Assembly: GCF_015160875.1 (NCBI RefSeq)
Contig: NZ_CP063374.1
Span: forward strand, 1,240,001-1,304,000
DNA from: Streptomyces chromofuscus
GTDB lineage: Bacteria; Actinomycetota; Actinomycetes; Streptomycetales; Streptomycetaceae
Direction of reading: 5' to 3'
Length of the DNA stretch: 64,000 nucleotides
Part shown: piece by piece, positions 53,842-61,966 of the stretch
Numbering within the stretch: position 1 is the first letter of the stretch
Layout: each line of letters opens with the position of its first letter
Program-made: the position numbers and the translations under genes
Notes under the pieces: model-generated
The model's database searches: none
What the model saw: only the letters and a program-made list of their open reading frames with translations
What the model was told of the DNA's origin: nothing

Positions 53842-55164
53842 CTACACGTAACTGCGCAGCGCCGCCGGACGTACGGCCGCGGCGATCGCGTCGGCCAGGG
53901 GTTCCGTCTCGGCCTCGGTGAGGGTGGAGACGGTGACCCGGATGCCGGGCGGGGCGCTCATCCGGAAGCGGGCGCCGGGGGCGACGGCCCAACCGGCGTG
54001 CAGCAGCCGGGAGACGGCCGCGGTCTCGTCCGGCACCGGCACCCAGACGTTCAGGCCGCTGCGCCCGGTCGCCGCCACACCCCGCCGCGCGAGCGCCTCG
54101 ACGAGCGCGCTCCGGCGCGCTCCGTACGCGGCCGCCACCACCGCCGTGTCCACCGCGTCGTGACTCCACAGCCACGCCGCGGCCCGCTGGGTGATCCGGC
54201 TGACCCAGCCGGGCCCGAGCCGCTGGCGGCCGCGTACCCGGTCCAGCGTGACCTCGTCGCCGGTGACCACGGCGAGCCGCAGGTCGGGTCCGTAGGCCTT
54301 GGCCGCCGAGCGGACGAAGGCCCAGTGCCGGGTGGCGCCGGCCAGCGGATGCAGGGGCAGGTCGACGATGCCGTGGCCGTGGTCGTCCTCGATCAGCAGC
54401 ACTTCCGGATGGTCGCGCAGCACGGAACGCAGGGCACGCGCGCGTGCGGCGCTCAGCGCGGCCCCGGTGGGGTTCTGCGCGCGGTCCGTGACGACGAGGG
54501 CCCGGGCGCCCGCGGTGAGGGCGCGGTCCACCTGGTCGGGAAGCGGTCCCTCGTCGTCGAGGGCGACCGGCAGGGTGCGCAGTCCGAGCGCCGGGACCAG
54601 GTCGAGCAGGCCGCCCCACCCGGGGTCCTCCACGGCGACGGCGTCCCCGGGCCTGAGGTGGGCGGCCAGCACCCGTTCGATGGCGTCCAGCGAGCCGGAT
54701 GTCACCGCGATCGGGCCCGCGGGCACTCCCCCGGCCTCCATCTCGGCCCGCGCCGGCCGCGCCAGTTCGGGCTCCACGGGCGCCTCCCCGTACAGCACCG
54801 GCTCCCCGCCCGCCGCCTGGGCGAACGCGGCCACCAGTGACGGCAGCAACGCGGGGTCGGGGTTCCCGGCGGCCATGTCCCGTACGCCCTCCGGGACGTC
54901 CACGCCGATCTCCTCGCGTCCGGTGGTGGCGGGTCTGTGTCGCACCCGGCTGCCGCGCCGCCCGTCGGTCTCGATGACCCCGCGCTCACGCAGGGTCCGG
55001 TAGGCGGCGGCCACCGTGTTCGGGTTCACCCCGAGCCGGGACGCCAACTCGCGCATGGGAGGCAGCAGTTGCCCGGGCGCCAGCGCGCCCGCCGCCACCG
55101 CGCGCTCCACGCTCGCGGAAATGTCCGCTGCGCGCCGCCCTTCGATCGGATAGCCTCCTAGCAC
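53842..55164 (-). CDS. MocR-type GntR/aminotransferase regulator
   Basis: 440 residues. GntR winged helix at about 8-75 (LPPMRELASRLGVNPNTVAA, then YRTLRERGVIETDGRRGSR), then a class I aminotransferase-like domain with VTSGSLDAIERVL, LLIEDDHGHGI and PLP lysine Lys289 in VRSAAKAYGP. MocR proteins use PLP as effector sensor. The GTG has CATACT 7 nt upstream (leaderless) and a perfect palindrome further out. Divergent from an FMN-binding protein of the PNPOx superfamily, so a vitamin B6 link is plausible. Confidence 0.9.
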   Translation of the reverse strand: MLGGYPIEGRRAADISASVERAVAAGALAPGQLLPPMRELASRLGVNPNTVAAAYRTLRERGVIETDGRRGSRVRHRPATTGREEIGVDVPEGVRDMAAGNPDPALLPSLVAAFAQAAGGEPVLYGEAPVEPELARPARAEMEAGGVPAGPIAVTSGSLDAIERVLAAHLRPGDAVAVEDPGWGGLLDLVPALGLRTLPVALDDEGPLPDQVDRALTAGARALVVTDRAQNPTGAALSAARARALRSVLRDHPEVLLIEDDHGHGIVDLPLHPLAGATRHWAFVRSAAKAYGPDLRLAVVTGDEVTLDRVRGRQRLGPGWVSRITQRAAAWLWSHDAVDTAVVAAAYGARRSALVEALARRGVAATGRSGLNVWVPVPDETAAVSRLLHAGWAVAPGARFRMSAPPGIRVTVSTLTEAETEPLADAIAAAVRPAALRSYV

Positions 55165-55171
55165 AAAGCCA

Positions 55172-55187
55172 AGTATGCACTAGTGCA
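55172..55187. promoter_or_regulatory. Palindrome and -10 box between mocR and the FMN-binding gene
   Basis: TGCACTAGTGCA (55176-55187) is a perfect 12-bp palindrome. CATACT (minus strand, 55172-55177) is 7 nt before the mocR GTG and overlaps it. I infer the MocR operator. Confidence 0.6.
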
Positions 55188-55199
55188 ATGGAGGGCGCC

Positions 55200-55883
55200 A
55201 TGCAGGGGACCCAGGAGACGACGTCACCGTCCGCCGCCTACACCCGGACCGACCGCACCGTCCCCACCCGCTCCCCGGACCGCGCGGCGTACGACAAGGA
55301 ACTGGTGCACGCGATACTCGACCAGGCTTACGTCTGCCACCTCGGCTTCGTCCGCGACGGCGCGCCGGTGGTCCTGCCGACGCTGTACGGCCGGGTCGGC
55401 GAGCGGCTCTACGTGCACGGCTCCACCGGTTCCCGCCCGCTGCGGATGACCGGTCAGGCCGGCCCCGGCCTCCCGGTGTGCCTGACGGTGACGCACGTCG
55501 ACGCCCTGGTCCTGGCCCGCTCGGCCTTCCACCACTCGATCAACTACCGGTCCGTGGTGGTGCACGGCGTCGCCCACGACGTCACGGACCCCGAGGAGAA
55601 GCGGCTGGCGCTGGACGCGCTGGTCGACCATGTCGTGCCGGGCCGGTCACGCGACTCCCGGCCCGCGAACAGGAAGGAACTCGCGGCCACCGCCGTGATC
55701 CGCCTGGACCTCGACGAGGTCTCCGCCAAGTTCCGCACCGGCGGTGTGGACGACGAGCCCGAGGACCTGGCCCTTCCCCACTGGGCGGGCGTGGTGCCCC
55801 TGCGCAAGGGGTACGGGACGCCGGTCCCGGCCGCCGACCTGGCGCCCGGGACCGAGCTGCCCGACTACCTCACGATGCCGTAA
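55200..55883 (+). CDS. PNPOx-superfamily FMN-binding (NimA-like) protein
   Basis: 227 residues. The beta-barrel shows VHAILDQAYVCHLGFVRDGA, then PVVLPTLYGRVGERLYVHGS and TVTHVDALVLARSAFHHSIN, followed by YRSVVVHGVAH. This pattern fits pyridoxamine-5'-phosphate-oxidase-related flavin-binding proteins often paired with MocR. ATG 55200 is set by GGAGGG 4 nt upstream; an ATG at 55188 would add four residues. Confidence 0.85.
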   Translation: MQGTQETTSPSAAYTRTDRTVPTRSPDRAAYDKELVHAILDQAYVCHLGFVRDGAPVVLPTLYGRVGERLYVHGSTGSRPLRMTGQAGPGLPVCLTVTHVDALVLARSAFHHSINYRSVVVHGVAHDVTDPEEKRLALDALVDHVVPGRSRDSRPANRKELAATAVIRLDLDEVSAKFRTGGVDDEPEDLALPHWAGVVPLRKGYGTPVPAADLAPGTELPDYLTMP

Positions 55884-55936
55884 GCTCACGGGGGCGGCCC
55901 GAACGGGGAGGGACGGCCCCCATGTGCCCGGGGTGG

Positions 55937-56875
55937 TCAGCCGGCAGCCGGGTCCGCCCGCGCCGCGCGTGTCTCGGCGACCGCCAGCCCCGCGACCGAG
56001 CCCAGCATCAGCAGGGTTCCGGCCAGCGTGGCGGCGGTGAGCTGTTCGCCGAGCAGGGTGACGGCCAGGACCGCCGCGCTGACCGGCTCCAGCAGCATGA
56101 TCACGGACACGGTGGCCGACCGTACGACGGCCGCGCCCGCGAAGTACAGCGCGTACGCGAGGGCGGTGGGGATCGCCGCGATGTAGACGAGGAGCCACAC
56201 CAGCAGGGCCGGTTCGGCCGTCTGCGGCACCAGACCCTCCATCAGCGCGAACGGCAGCAGGCACAGGGTCGTCACCGCGAACGCCCAGACGGTGGTGCCG
56301 GAGGCGTCGGCGCCGCCGTCGCGGCCCCAGTAGCGGGTGAGCAGGGTCATCGCGCTGTACCCGGCGGCGGACAGCAGCGCGAGCGCGACCCCCGACGGGC
56401 GTACGACGGCGTCCCCGCCGCCGAACACCAGCACCCCGAGCCCGGTGAGCGCGCCGGCGACGGCCGACACGCCGGTGCGGCCGAGCCGCTCGCCCATGGT
56501 CAGGCGTGCGCCGAGGGCGATGAGCACGGGCCCGGCGCCGAGCGTGACGACGGTGGCGACGGCGAGGCCGGTGGCGGACACGGCGGCGAAGTAGGCCGTC
56601 TGGAACACCGCGAGCCCGAGGCCGGTGGCGCCGATCCGCATCGCCTTGCGGACCCGCGGCTCGGGAGCGGCGACCGCCCGCGGGAGCAGGTGGCGGGCCG
56701 CGAGGAGGAGGAGCAGTCCGGCGGCGCACCGCCAGAAGGACAGGGCGACGGAGCCCATGTCACTGGCGCGGTAGACCAGTGAGGCGGCCGCGCCCGCGGT
56801 GCCCCAGGCGGCACCGGCGACGATCAGATACAGCAGGCCCCGCCCGACGGGCAGGCCGGAAGCAACAGTGGACAC
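55937..56875 (-). CDS. EamA/DMT family transporter
   Basis: 312 residues, ten transmembrane segments; [19 protein letters not shown] and [19 protein letters not shown] are the EamA N- and C-repeat signatures. Exporter, substrate unknown. A second EamA gene lies 189 bp upstream in the same orientation. It converges with the FMN-binding gene; GGGGGC/GCCCCC at 55890-55921 may help termination. Confidence 0.85.
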   Translation of the reverse strand: MSTVASGLPVGRGLLYLIVAGAAWGTAGAAASLVYRASDMGSVALSFWRCAAGLLLLLAARHLLPRAVAAPEPRVRKAMRIGATGLGLAVFQTAYFAAVSATGLAVATVVTLGAGPVLIALGARLTMGERLGRTGVSAVAGALTGLGVLVFGGGDAVVRPSGVALALLSAAGYSAMTLLTRYWGRDGGADASGTTVWAFAVTTLCLLPFALMEGLVPQTAEPALLVWLLVYIAAIPTALAYALYFAGAAVVRSATVSVIMLLEPVSAAVLAVTLLGEQLTAATLAGTLLMLGSVAGLAVAETRAARADPAAG

Positions 56876-57064
56876 ACGTTTCTCCGCAGGAGCGCCGAAG
56901 CGCAGAAGATCGGGGAGGACCGCCGCTCAGCGGGGTCCGGGGACGTCTTCCGCGGGCAGCACCGTTCCGCCCGGCGTGGGGCCGCGGGGCGTGGAGGTCC
57001 TGAAAGCCCGCCTCAGACGGCCGGGGGCGGAAGAACGCGTGCGTCCGTGTGCATGATCGCCACC

Positions 57065-58063
57065 CTAGGCCGCCGTCCCCCGCGCGGACAACTCCCTTTC
57101 GGGCCCGCCGCCCGTCACCGGGGCCGGCGAGCCCTTCGCGGGCGTCGAGGACTGCGCGATGAAGGCCCCGACCAGGACGATCACGCCGCCGACGATCTGC
57201 GGCGCCGAGAGGTGCTCGCCGAGCAGCACCCAGGCCAGGACCGTCGCGATGACCGCCTCCAGGCACGCCACCACACCCGCGACCTGCGGAGAGAGCCGGC
57301 GCACGGACAGCACGCCGGTGACGTACGCGACGACGGTGGCGACCAGCACGATCCAGGCCAGCAGCAGCACGGCGGGGACGGCGTCGCCGTCCATGTGCGC
57401 GGAGCCCGCGAGTACCGACCAGTCCATGCCCCAGGGCCGGGCCACGACGGTCAGCACGGCGGCCCCGATCAGCAGGCCGTACGCGATCACGCCGAGCGGG
57501 TCCGGGGCGTCGGCGCCCGAGTCGCTGCCCTGGTCGGAGAGCACGAAGTAGCCGACCTGGCAGCAGGCGGCGCCGAGGGCGAGCAGCAACCCGAGGGCGT
57601 CGAAGCCCAGACCGGCCCAGACCTCGACCACGCAGGCCAGTCCGCCGACGGCGAGGACCACGCCGAGCGCCGCCGCGCGCGTCACGGGCCGCCGCTGCAC
57701 GAACCGAACCCAGCCGAGCACCAGGGCGGGCGCGAGGTACTCGACGAGCAGCGCGACTCCCACCGGGATACGGGAGATCGCCGCGAAGTAGCAGGCCTGC
57801 ACGCCGGCGACGGCCAGCAGCCCGAACCCGGCGAGCAGCGCGGGCCGGCGGCGCAGCAGCGCGCGGTGGCGCACGGCGAGCGGCAGCATCACCAGGGCCG
57901 CGCCGGCCACCCGCAGCCACACCACGTGCAGCGGGTCCAGGCCCGCCTCGATGAGCGGCTTGGCCGCGACTCCCGATCCGCCGAAGGCGAGCGCCGACCC
58001 GAGGGCGAGCGCGAGCCCGACGCCCTTGCCGTGGCTGCCCCGACTGCTGACTGACGTATGCAC
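57065..58063 (-). CDS. EamA/DMT family transporter
   Basis: 332 residues, ten transmembrane segments; LALGSALAFGGSGVAAKPL and VVACLEAVIATVLAWVLLG mark the two EamA repeats. The cysteine-rich AACCQVGYF helix is unusual. Possibly a heterologous partner or duplicate of the next EamA gene, though the sequences differ clearly. GTG start. C-terminal tail is charged and cytosolic. Confidence 0.85.
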   Translation of the reverse strand: MHTSVSSRGSHGKGVGLALALGSALAFGGSGVAAKPLIEAGLDPLHVVWLRVAGAALVMLPLAVRHRALLRRRPALLAGFGLLAVAGVQACYFAAISRIPVGVALLVEYLAPALVLGWVRFVQRRPVTRAAALGVVLAVGGLACVVEVWAGLGFDALGLLLALGAACCQVGYFVLSDQGSDSGADAPDPLGVIAYGLLIGAAVLTVVARPWGMDWSVLAGSAHMDGDAVPAVLLLAWIVLVATVVAYVTGVLSVRRLSPQVAGVVACLEAVIATVLAWVLLGEHLSAPQIVGGVIVLVGAFIAQSSTPAKGSPAPVTGGGPERELSARGTAA

Positions 58064-58141
58064 CCGGACATGATGACAGGCGACGACATGACCGTCACCC
58101 CTGATGACTCCTGTCTCATCGGCTGGACCTCAGGTCCCTGG

Positions 58142-58687
58142 TCAGCAACCGGCCTCGGCGCCTCCCAGGCACTCATGCGAGCCCCGCTCGATCCGCATGA
58201 ACAGCTCGGGCACGTCGATCCCGGCCCGCTCCAGCACCTCGACGGCCCGCGAGCGCGGGTCCACGACGATCCCCGCCAGCAGATCGACGCCGCGGGCCGG
58301 TCCGTCACCGCGGCGCGCGGCGCGTTCCCCGGCGTACGACATCGCCGTGGCGGCCGGCGGCGAGTGGCCCGCGGCCCCGGTCACGACGGGGATCGCCCCG
58401 GAGTCCTCGACGGTGGTCTGCCAGCGCAGGCCGTAGCCGATGCTGCGCTGCACGAGGTAGCCGAGCAGCCGGGCGAGTCGGGGTTCACCGTCGAAGGCGG
58501 CGCGCACCTCCGGGTCGTACTCCAGGAGGGAGTGGAGGAGATGGGCGGTGTCGACCTGCCGGTCCCCGTCCCGCACCGCCCGTCTGCGGGCACCGGCGAG
58601 CACAGCGGCCAGTTCCGCGCTGAGGCAGGCATCGTTGTCCGCGCCGGAGTGTTCGTCGGCCTGCTGCCGGGGGATGGGATGGTGCAC
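58142..58687 (-). CDS. Lone Clp N-terminal domain protein
   Basis: 181 residues, two Clp_N-type repeats: LAAVLAGARRRAVRDGDRQV then TAHLLHSLLEYDPEVR, and AAVTAMSYAGERA-like second helix pair ending ELFMRIERGSHECLGG. No AAA+ domain. Similar stand-alone ClpN/ClpS-like or TfuA-like proteins may bind ClpC substrates as adaptors; this is inference. Start GTG 58687, weak ribosome site. A candidate 49-residue ORF precedes it by 12 bp. Confidence 0.68.
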   Translation of the reverse strand: MHHPIPRQQADEHSGADNDACLSAELAAVLAGARRRAVRDGDRQVDTAHLLHSLLEYDPEVRAAFDGEPRLARLLGYLVQRSIGYGLRWQTTVEDSGAIPVVTGAAGHSPPAATAMSYAGERAARRGDGPARGVDLLAGIVVDPRSRAVEVLERAGIDVPELFMRIERGSHECLGGAEAGC

Positions 58688-58699
58688 ACCCTCACCCCA

Positions 58700-58849
58700 T
58701 CAGCCCCCCGCGATCCGGTCATCCCCGGCCGGAACCATTTTCGCGTCCCACGCAGAGCGGACGTCCCTCGCCGCATTCTCCTCCTTACGGAGGAGAATCA
58801 GGCCGTGCCGGTCGGGGCGCGGGAGACGCTCCCCGCCGACTTCGGCCAT
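58700..58849 (-). CDS. Candidate 49-residue ORF upstream of the Clp_N gene
   Basis: ATG 58849 with AGAGGGG 6 nt upstream; the peptide (MAEVGGERLPRPDRHG start) has about four fifths G/C in third positions. An internal 10-bp perfect hairpin lies within it. No family recognised. It may be translated with the Clp_N gene; equally it could be a chance ORF. Confidence 0.35.
   Translation of the reverse strand: MAEVGGERLPRPDRHGLILLRKEENAARDVRSAWDAKMVPAGDDRIAGG
58775..58798 (-). promoter_or_regulatory. Perfect hairpin carrying a Shine-Dalgarno-like arm
   Basis: ATTCTCCTCC (58775-58784) and GGAGGAGAAT (58789-58798) pair perfectly around a TTAC loop. Both strands present GGAGGAG in one arm, so it could mask a ribosome site. 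Effect unknown. Confidence 0.5.
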
Positions 58850-59046
58850 GCGATCCCCTCTTCGTGCCGGGTTCGTTGCCGCCCGCTGCGCGGATCCGGC
58901 TCAAGGACTCGGCGACGGCGGCGCCGAACGAGTCCCTGCGGAAGCCGCGAAGCTCGTGGCCCGAACGGGCGGCACCGAAGGCGCCCCGCGGATCGCCTTC
59001 GGTGCCGTATGGGCAGCGCCGGTCCTCGTCGCGGCGTACGGCCGTG
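58850..59046. other. No gene seen
   Basis: About 197 bp between the candidate small ORF and the padR stop. Contains two GCCTTCGGTGCC-like stretches (58967-58985 region and 58998-59008) but no recognisable gene. Confidence 0.35.
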
Positions 59047-59682
59047 TCAGTCCTCGTCGGCGAGGATCAGGTACAGCTTCTTGCGGGCCTCGTTGATCAC
59101 GGCGAGCGCCTTCTCGCGCTGCTCCTTGTCGCCCGTCTTCCAGACCTGCCCGAAGGCCTCCATCAGTCCGAAGCCGGCCTGGCGGATCTCACCGAGGGCC
59201 TCCCAGTCGACGCCGCGCGAGGCCTCCTCCCAGGGAGCCTCCGGGCCTTCCCCGGCCGCCGTGCGGCCCGCCTCTGTCAGCGAGAACAGCTTCTTGCCGC
59301 CCTCGGACTCGCTGACGATCAGCCCCTCGTCCTCCAGCAGTTGAAGGGTGGGGTACACCGAGCCGGGGCTGGGCTTCCACGCCCCGCCGCTGCGCTCGGC
59401 GATCTCCTGGATCATCTCGTAGCCGTGCATCGGCCGGTCCTTCAGCAGGGCCAGGATCGAGGCGCGTACGTCACCGCGCCGCGCCCTCCCCCTCGGCCCG
59501 CCTCGGCCGCGCCCGCCCCAGGGTCCGGGACCGAAGCCACCGAAACCCCCGGGGCCGCCGTGACCGAAGCCGTGTCCGCCCGGACCGAAGGGCCCGAAGG
59601 CCTCGCGCCGTCCGTCGAAGTCGCCCCGAGCACGCCGGGGGCCGCCGTGTCCACGCTCGTATCCGTGGTTGTGCACGTCCAT
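59047..59682 (-). CDS. PadR family regulator with Gly/His-rich N-terminus
   Basis: 211 residues. The first 65 are Gly/His/Arg/Phe-rich (FGPGGHGFGHGGPGGFGG) and probably disordered. The PadR winged helix follows: ASILALLKDRPMHGYEMIQE, SPGSVYPTLQLLEDEGLI, SESEGGKKLFSLTEAGR. Ligand or metal sensing through the His-rich tail is possible but unproven. Upstream are two dyads. Divergent from a PhzF protein, a possible target. Confidence 0.88.
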   Translation of the reverse strand: MDVHNHGYERGHGGPRRARGDFDGRREAFGPFGPGGHGFGHGGPGGFGGFGPGPWGGRGRGGPRGRARRGDVRASILALLKDRPMHGYEMIQEIAERSGGAWKPSPGSVYPTLQLLEDEGLIVSESEGGKKLFSLTEAGRTAAGEGPEAPWEEASRGVDWEALGEIRQAGFGLMEAFGQVWKTGDKEQREKALAVINEARKKLYLILADED

Positions 59683-59718
59683 CACTCCATCTGTTCGTGA
59701 TCTGGCGAAGATTTGACG

Positions 59719-59761
59719 CAGATCTACCGTTGATCTGTCGCGATGCTTCAACGATATATCG
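59719..59761. promoter_or_regulatory. Candidate PadR operator dyads
   Basis: CAGATC-N7-GATCTG (59719-59737) and the perfect palindrome CGATATATCG (59752-59761) lie in the AT-rich region upstream of padR. ATAT-centred dyads are typical PadR sites. Confidence 0.5.
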
Positions 59762-59872
59762 GAAGAGGGGGTGCAGCAAGCCCCGTCGGCAAGCAACCGC
59801 CCTGGGAAACGGTCCAGTGATGGCGCATTGGCCTTGGTCTGCGGCGTCGCGCAGCTCCTACCGTCGAGGCCC

Positions 59873-60682
59873 ATGCGGATTCGAATCGTCGACGCCTTCA
59901 CCGACCGCCCGTTCACCGGCAACCCGGCCGGGGTCGTGCTTCTGGACGCCTTCCCCGAGGACGACCGGATGCAGCAGGTGGCCCTGGAGGTCAACCACGC
60001 CGAGACGGCCTTCGCCCACCCGCTGCCCGAGGGCGGCGAGGCCGACTGGGCGCTGCGCTGGTTCACCCCGGCGGCCGAGGTCGCGATGTGCGGCCACGCC
60101 ACCCTCGCGACGGCCCACGTCCTGCACACCACGGCCGCCCAGGAGGGCCCGGTACGGTTCGCCACGCGCAGCGGCGTCCTCGTGGCGACGCCCCGCGACG
60201 ACGGCTCGATCACCCTGGACTTCCCGACCGCCCCGCTCACACCGGTCGACGTCCCCGAAGGGCTCGCCGAGGCGCTGGGCGCGCAGCCGCTGACGGCCCT
60301 CGACACCGGCCCGAACGTCGGGGACCTGCTGGTGGAGCTCACCGACGAGCGGACCGTCCACGCCCTGCGCCCCGATCACCGGGCCATCGGCGCCCACTCC
60401 ACGCGCGGCGTCATCGCCACCGCCCGCGCGGAGAATCCGGCCCTCGGCTACGACTACGTCTCCCGGTGCTTCTTCCCGAACGTCGGCGTCCACGAGGACC
60501 CGGTCACCGGCAGCGCCCACACCGCGCTGGCCCCCTTCTGGTCCGAGCGCATCGGCCGCGCCGAGCTGACCGGGCTCCAGGCCTCGCCCCGCTCCGGCCG
60601 CGTCCGCACGGAACTGCGCGGCGACCGTACGCTGCTGAGCGGCCGGGCGGTGACGGTGATCGAGGGCGAGCTGCTGGCCTAG
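59873..60682 (+). CDS. PhzF family isomerase/epimerase-like protein
   Basis: 269 residues, two-domain DAP-epimerase-like fold. IVDAFTDRPFTGNPAGVVLL, catalytic-position Glu44 in NHAETAF, CGHATLATAHVL, and EDPVTGSAHTALAPFW are family motifs. PhzF acts in phenazine synthesis, but no phenazine genes are present, so the substrate is unknown. TACCGT 8 nt before the ATG fits a leaderless transcript. It ends 4 bp from the convergent CPBP gene. Confidence 0.87.
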   Translation: MRIRIVDAFTDRPFTGNPAGVVLLDAFPEDDRMQQVALEVNHAETAFAHPLPEGGEADWALRWFTPAAEVAMCGHATLATAHVLHTTAAQEGPVRFATRSGVLVATPRDDGSITLDFPTAPLTPVDVPEGLAEALGAQPLTALDTGPNVGDLLVELTDERTVHALRPDHRAIGAHSTRGVIATARAENPALGYDYVSRCFFPNVGVHEDPVTGSAHTALAPFWSERIGRAELTGLQASPRSGRVRTELRGDRTLLSGRAVTVIEGELLA

Positions 60683-60686
60683 TGCG

Positions 60687-61487
60687 TCACGCCGTGGGCA
60701 GCCAGTCCACCTTGCCGGCGAGCAGCGCGTACCCCACGAACGCCCCGATGTCGAGCAGCGAGTGGGCGACCACCAGGGGGCCGACCCGGCCCCAGCGGCG
60801 GTAGAGGTAGACGAAGACAACGCCCATCACCATGTTGCCGATGAAGCCGCCGATGCCCTGGTAGAGGTGGTACGACCCGCGCAGCACGGAGCTGGCGGCC
60901 ATCGCGGCGCCGGGCGACCAGCCCAGTTGGTCGAGCCGGCGCAGCAGATAGCCGACGACCACGACCTCTTCGAGGATCGAGTTCTGCAGGGCCGACAGGA
61001 TCAGCACCGGGTGCTTCCACCACACGTCGGGCAGGGCCTCGGGGACGACCGTGAGGTTGAATCCGAGGCCGCGCGCGGCGAGGTAGAAGACGATGCCGGT
61101 GCTGCCGATCACGGCGGCGAGGACGGCACCGCGTCCGAGGTCGGACCAGGGGCGGGTGCGGTCGAAACCGAGGGTCCTGAGACTTCGTCCCTCGCGCAAC
61201 AGGAAGTGCGCGACGAGGGCGACGGGAACGAGCGCGGTGGCGATTCCGAACAGCTGCCACGCCAGATCCAGCCAGGGGCGGCCGGGGGCGGCGGAGGCGT
61301 TGAGGGTGGCGGCCTGGTCCTTCAGTCCACCGGGTCTCGTGAGGGAGCCGACGAAACTGATGAGCGCGGACACGGCGCTGGCGCCCAGTGAGACCGCGAG
61401 CACGAGCAAGGTCTCGTCCCGCAGCACCCGCCGCGAGGGCGCCTCGCCCGACGGGGTCCCCTCCACGGTTCCGGCCTCACCCTGCAC
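60687..61487 (-). CDS. CPBP family intramembrane metalloprotease
   Basis: 266 residues, about seven transmembrane helices. Motif 1 NSILEEVVVVGYLLRRL holds the Glu-Glu pair, YHLYQGIGGFIGNMVMGVVF motif 2, and VVAHSLLDIGAF motif 3 His. CAAX-protease/bacteriocin-processing (CPBP) family; substrate unknown. GTG set by GGAGGCGGGC upstream. A 40-bp repeat array lies upstream, between it and the GCS-like gene. Confidence 0.87.
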   Translation of the reverse strand: MQGEAGTVEGTPSGEAPSRRVLRDETLLVLAVSLGASAVSALISFVGSLTRPGGLKDQAATLNASAAPGRPWLDLAWQLFGIATALVPVALVAHFLLREGRSLRTLGFDRTRPWSDLGRGAVLAAVIGSTGIVFYLAARGLGFNLTVVPEALPDVWWKHPVLILSALQNSILEEVVVVGYLLRRLDQLGWSPGAAMAASSVLRGSYHLYQGIGGFIGNMVMGVVFVYLYRRWGRVGPLVVAHSLLDIGAFVGYALLAGKVDWLPTA

Positions 61488-61674
61488 GCCCGCCTCCAGT
61501 CGAGTAGTTCAGCGCACATCTTCACCCGAGCCGCCTCGCCCGAGCCACGAAGATCCCACCCGACAGCCTCGCAGACGCAGCTGTGCACCGGCGCCCACCC
61601 CCTGCACCGGCCTCACACAGCCTCGACGAGGTCCAGCCGTCACAGCGCGCACCGACGGCGACGGACGACAACAC
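61488..61674. other. Intergenic stretch without gene
   Basis: Lies between the CPBP start and the 40-bp repeat array. Contains degenerate partial matches to GAGGC and CACCGGC but no recognised gene. Confidence 0.4.
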
Positions 61675-61868
61675 GGCGAGGCACGGTCACGTACACCAAG
61701 CCCCCGGCCCGCTCGGCGAGGCACGTCCACCAAGCCCCCGGCCCGATCGGCGAGGCACGGTCACGTACACCAAGCCCCCGGCCCGATCGGCGAGGCACGG
61801 TCACGCACACCAAGCTCCCAACCCGATCGGCGAGGCACGGTCACGTACACCAAGCCCCCGGCCCGATC
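61675..61868 (+). repeat. Tandem array of 40-bp repeats
   Basis: Five units begin at 61675, 61715, 61749, 61789 and 61829. Each starts GGCGAGGCACG and ends GGCCCGATC (AACCCGATC in the fourth); the second is 6 bp shorter. Partial copies follow at 61869 and 61911. No spacers, so not CRISPR; 40 bp is not a multiple of 3, so it is not coding. It lies between the GCS-like stop and the CPBP start. Confidence 0.85.
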
Positions 61869-61966
61869 GGCGAAACACACCACCGGACACCGAGAGGCCC
61901 CGCCCCACCGGCGAGGCACAGCAGCGCCGAGCACCACGAACCCGGGGCCCGGCCGACGACACACCC

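Noticed and set aside
59873..60682. Phenazine biosynthesis
   Set aside because: Only a PhzF-family protein is present; no phzA-G neighbours.
61675..61868. Possible CRISPR array
   Set aside because: Units are contiguous, with no unique spacers, and no cas genes are present.
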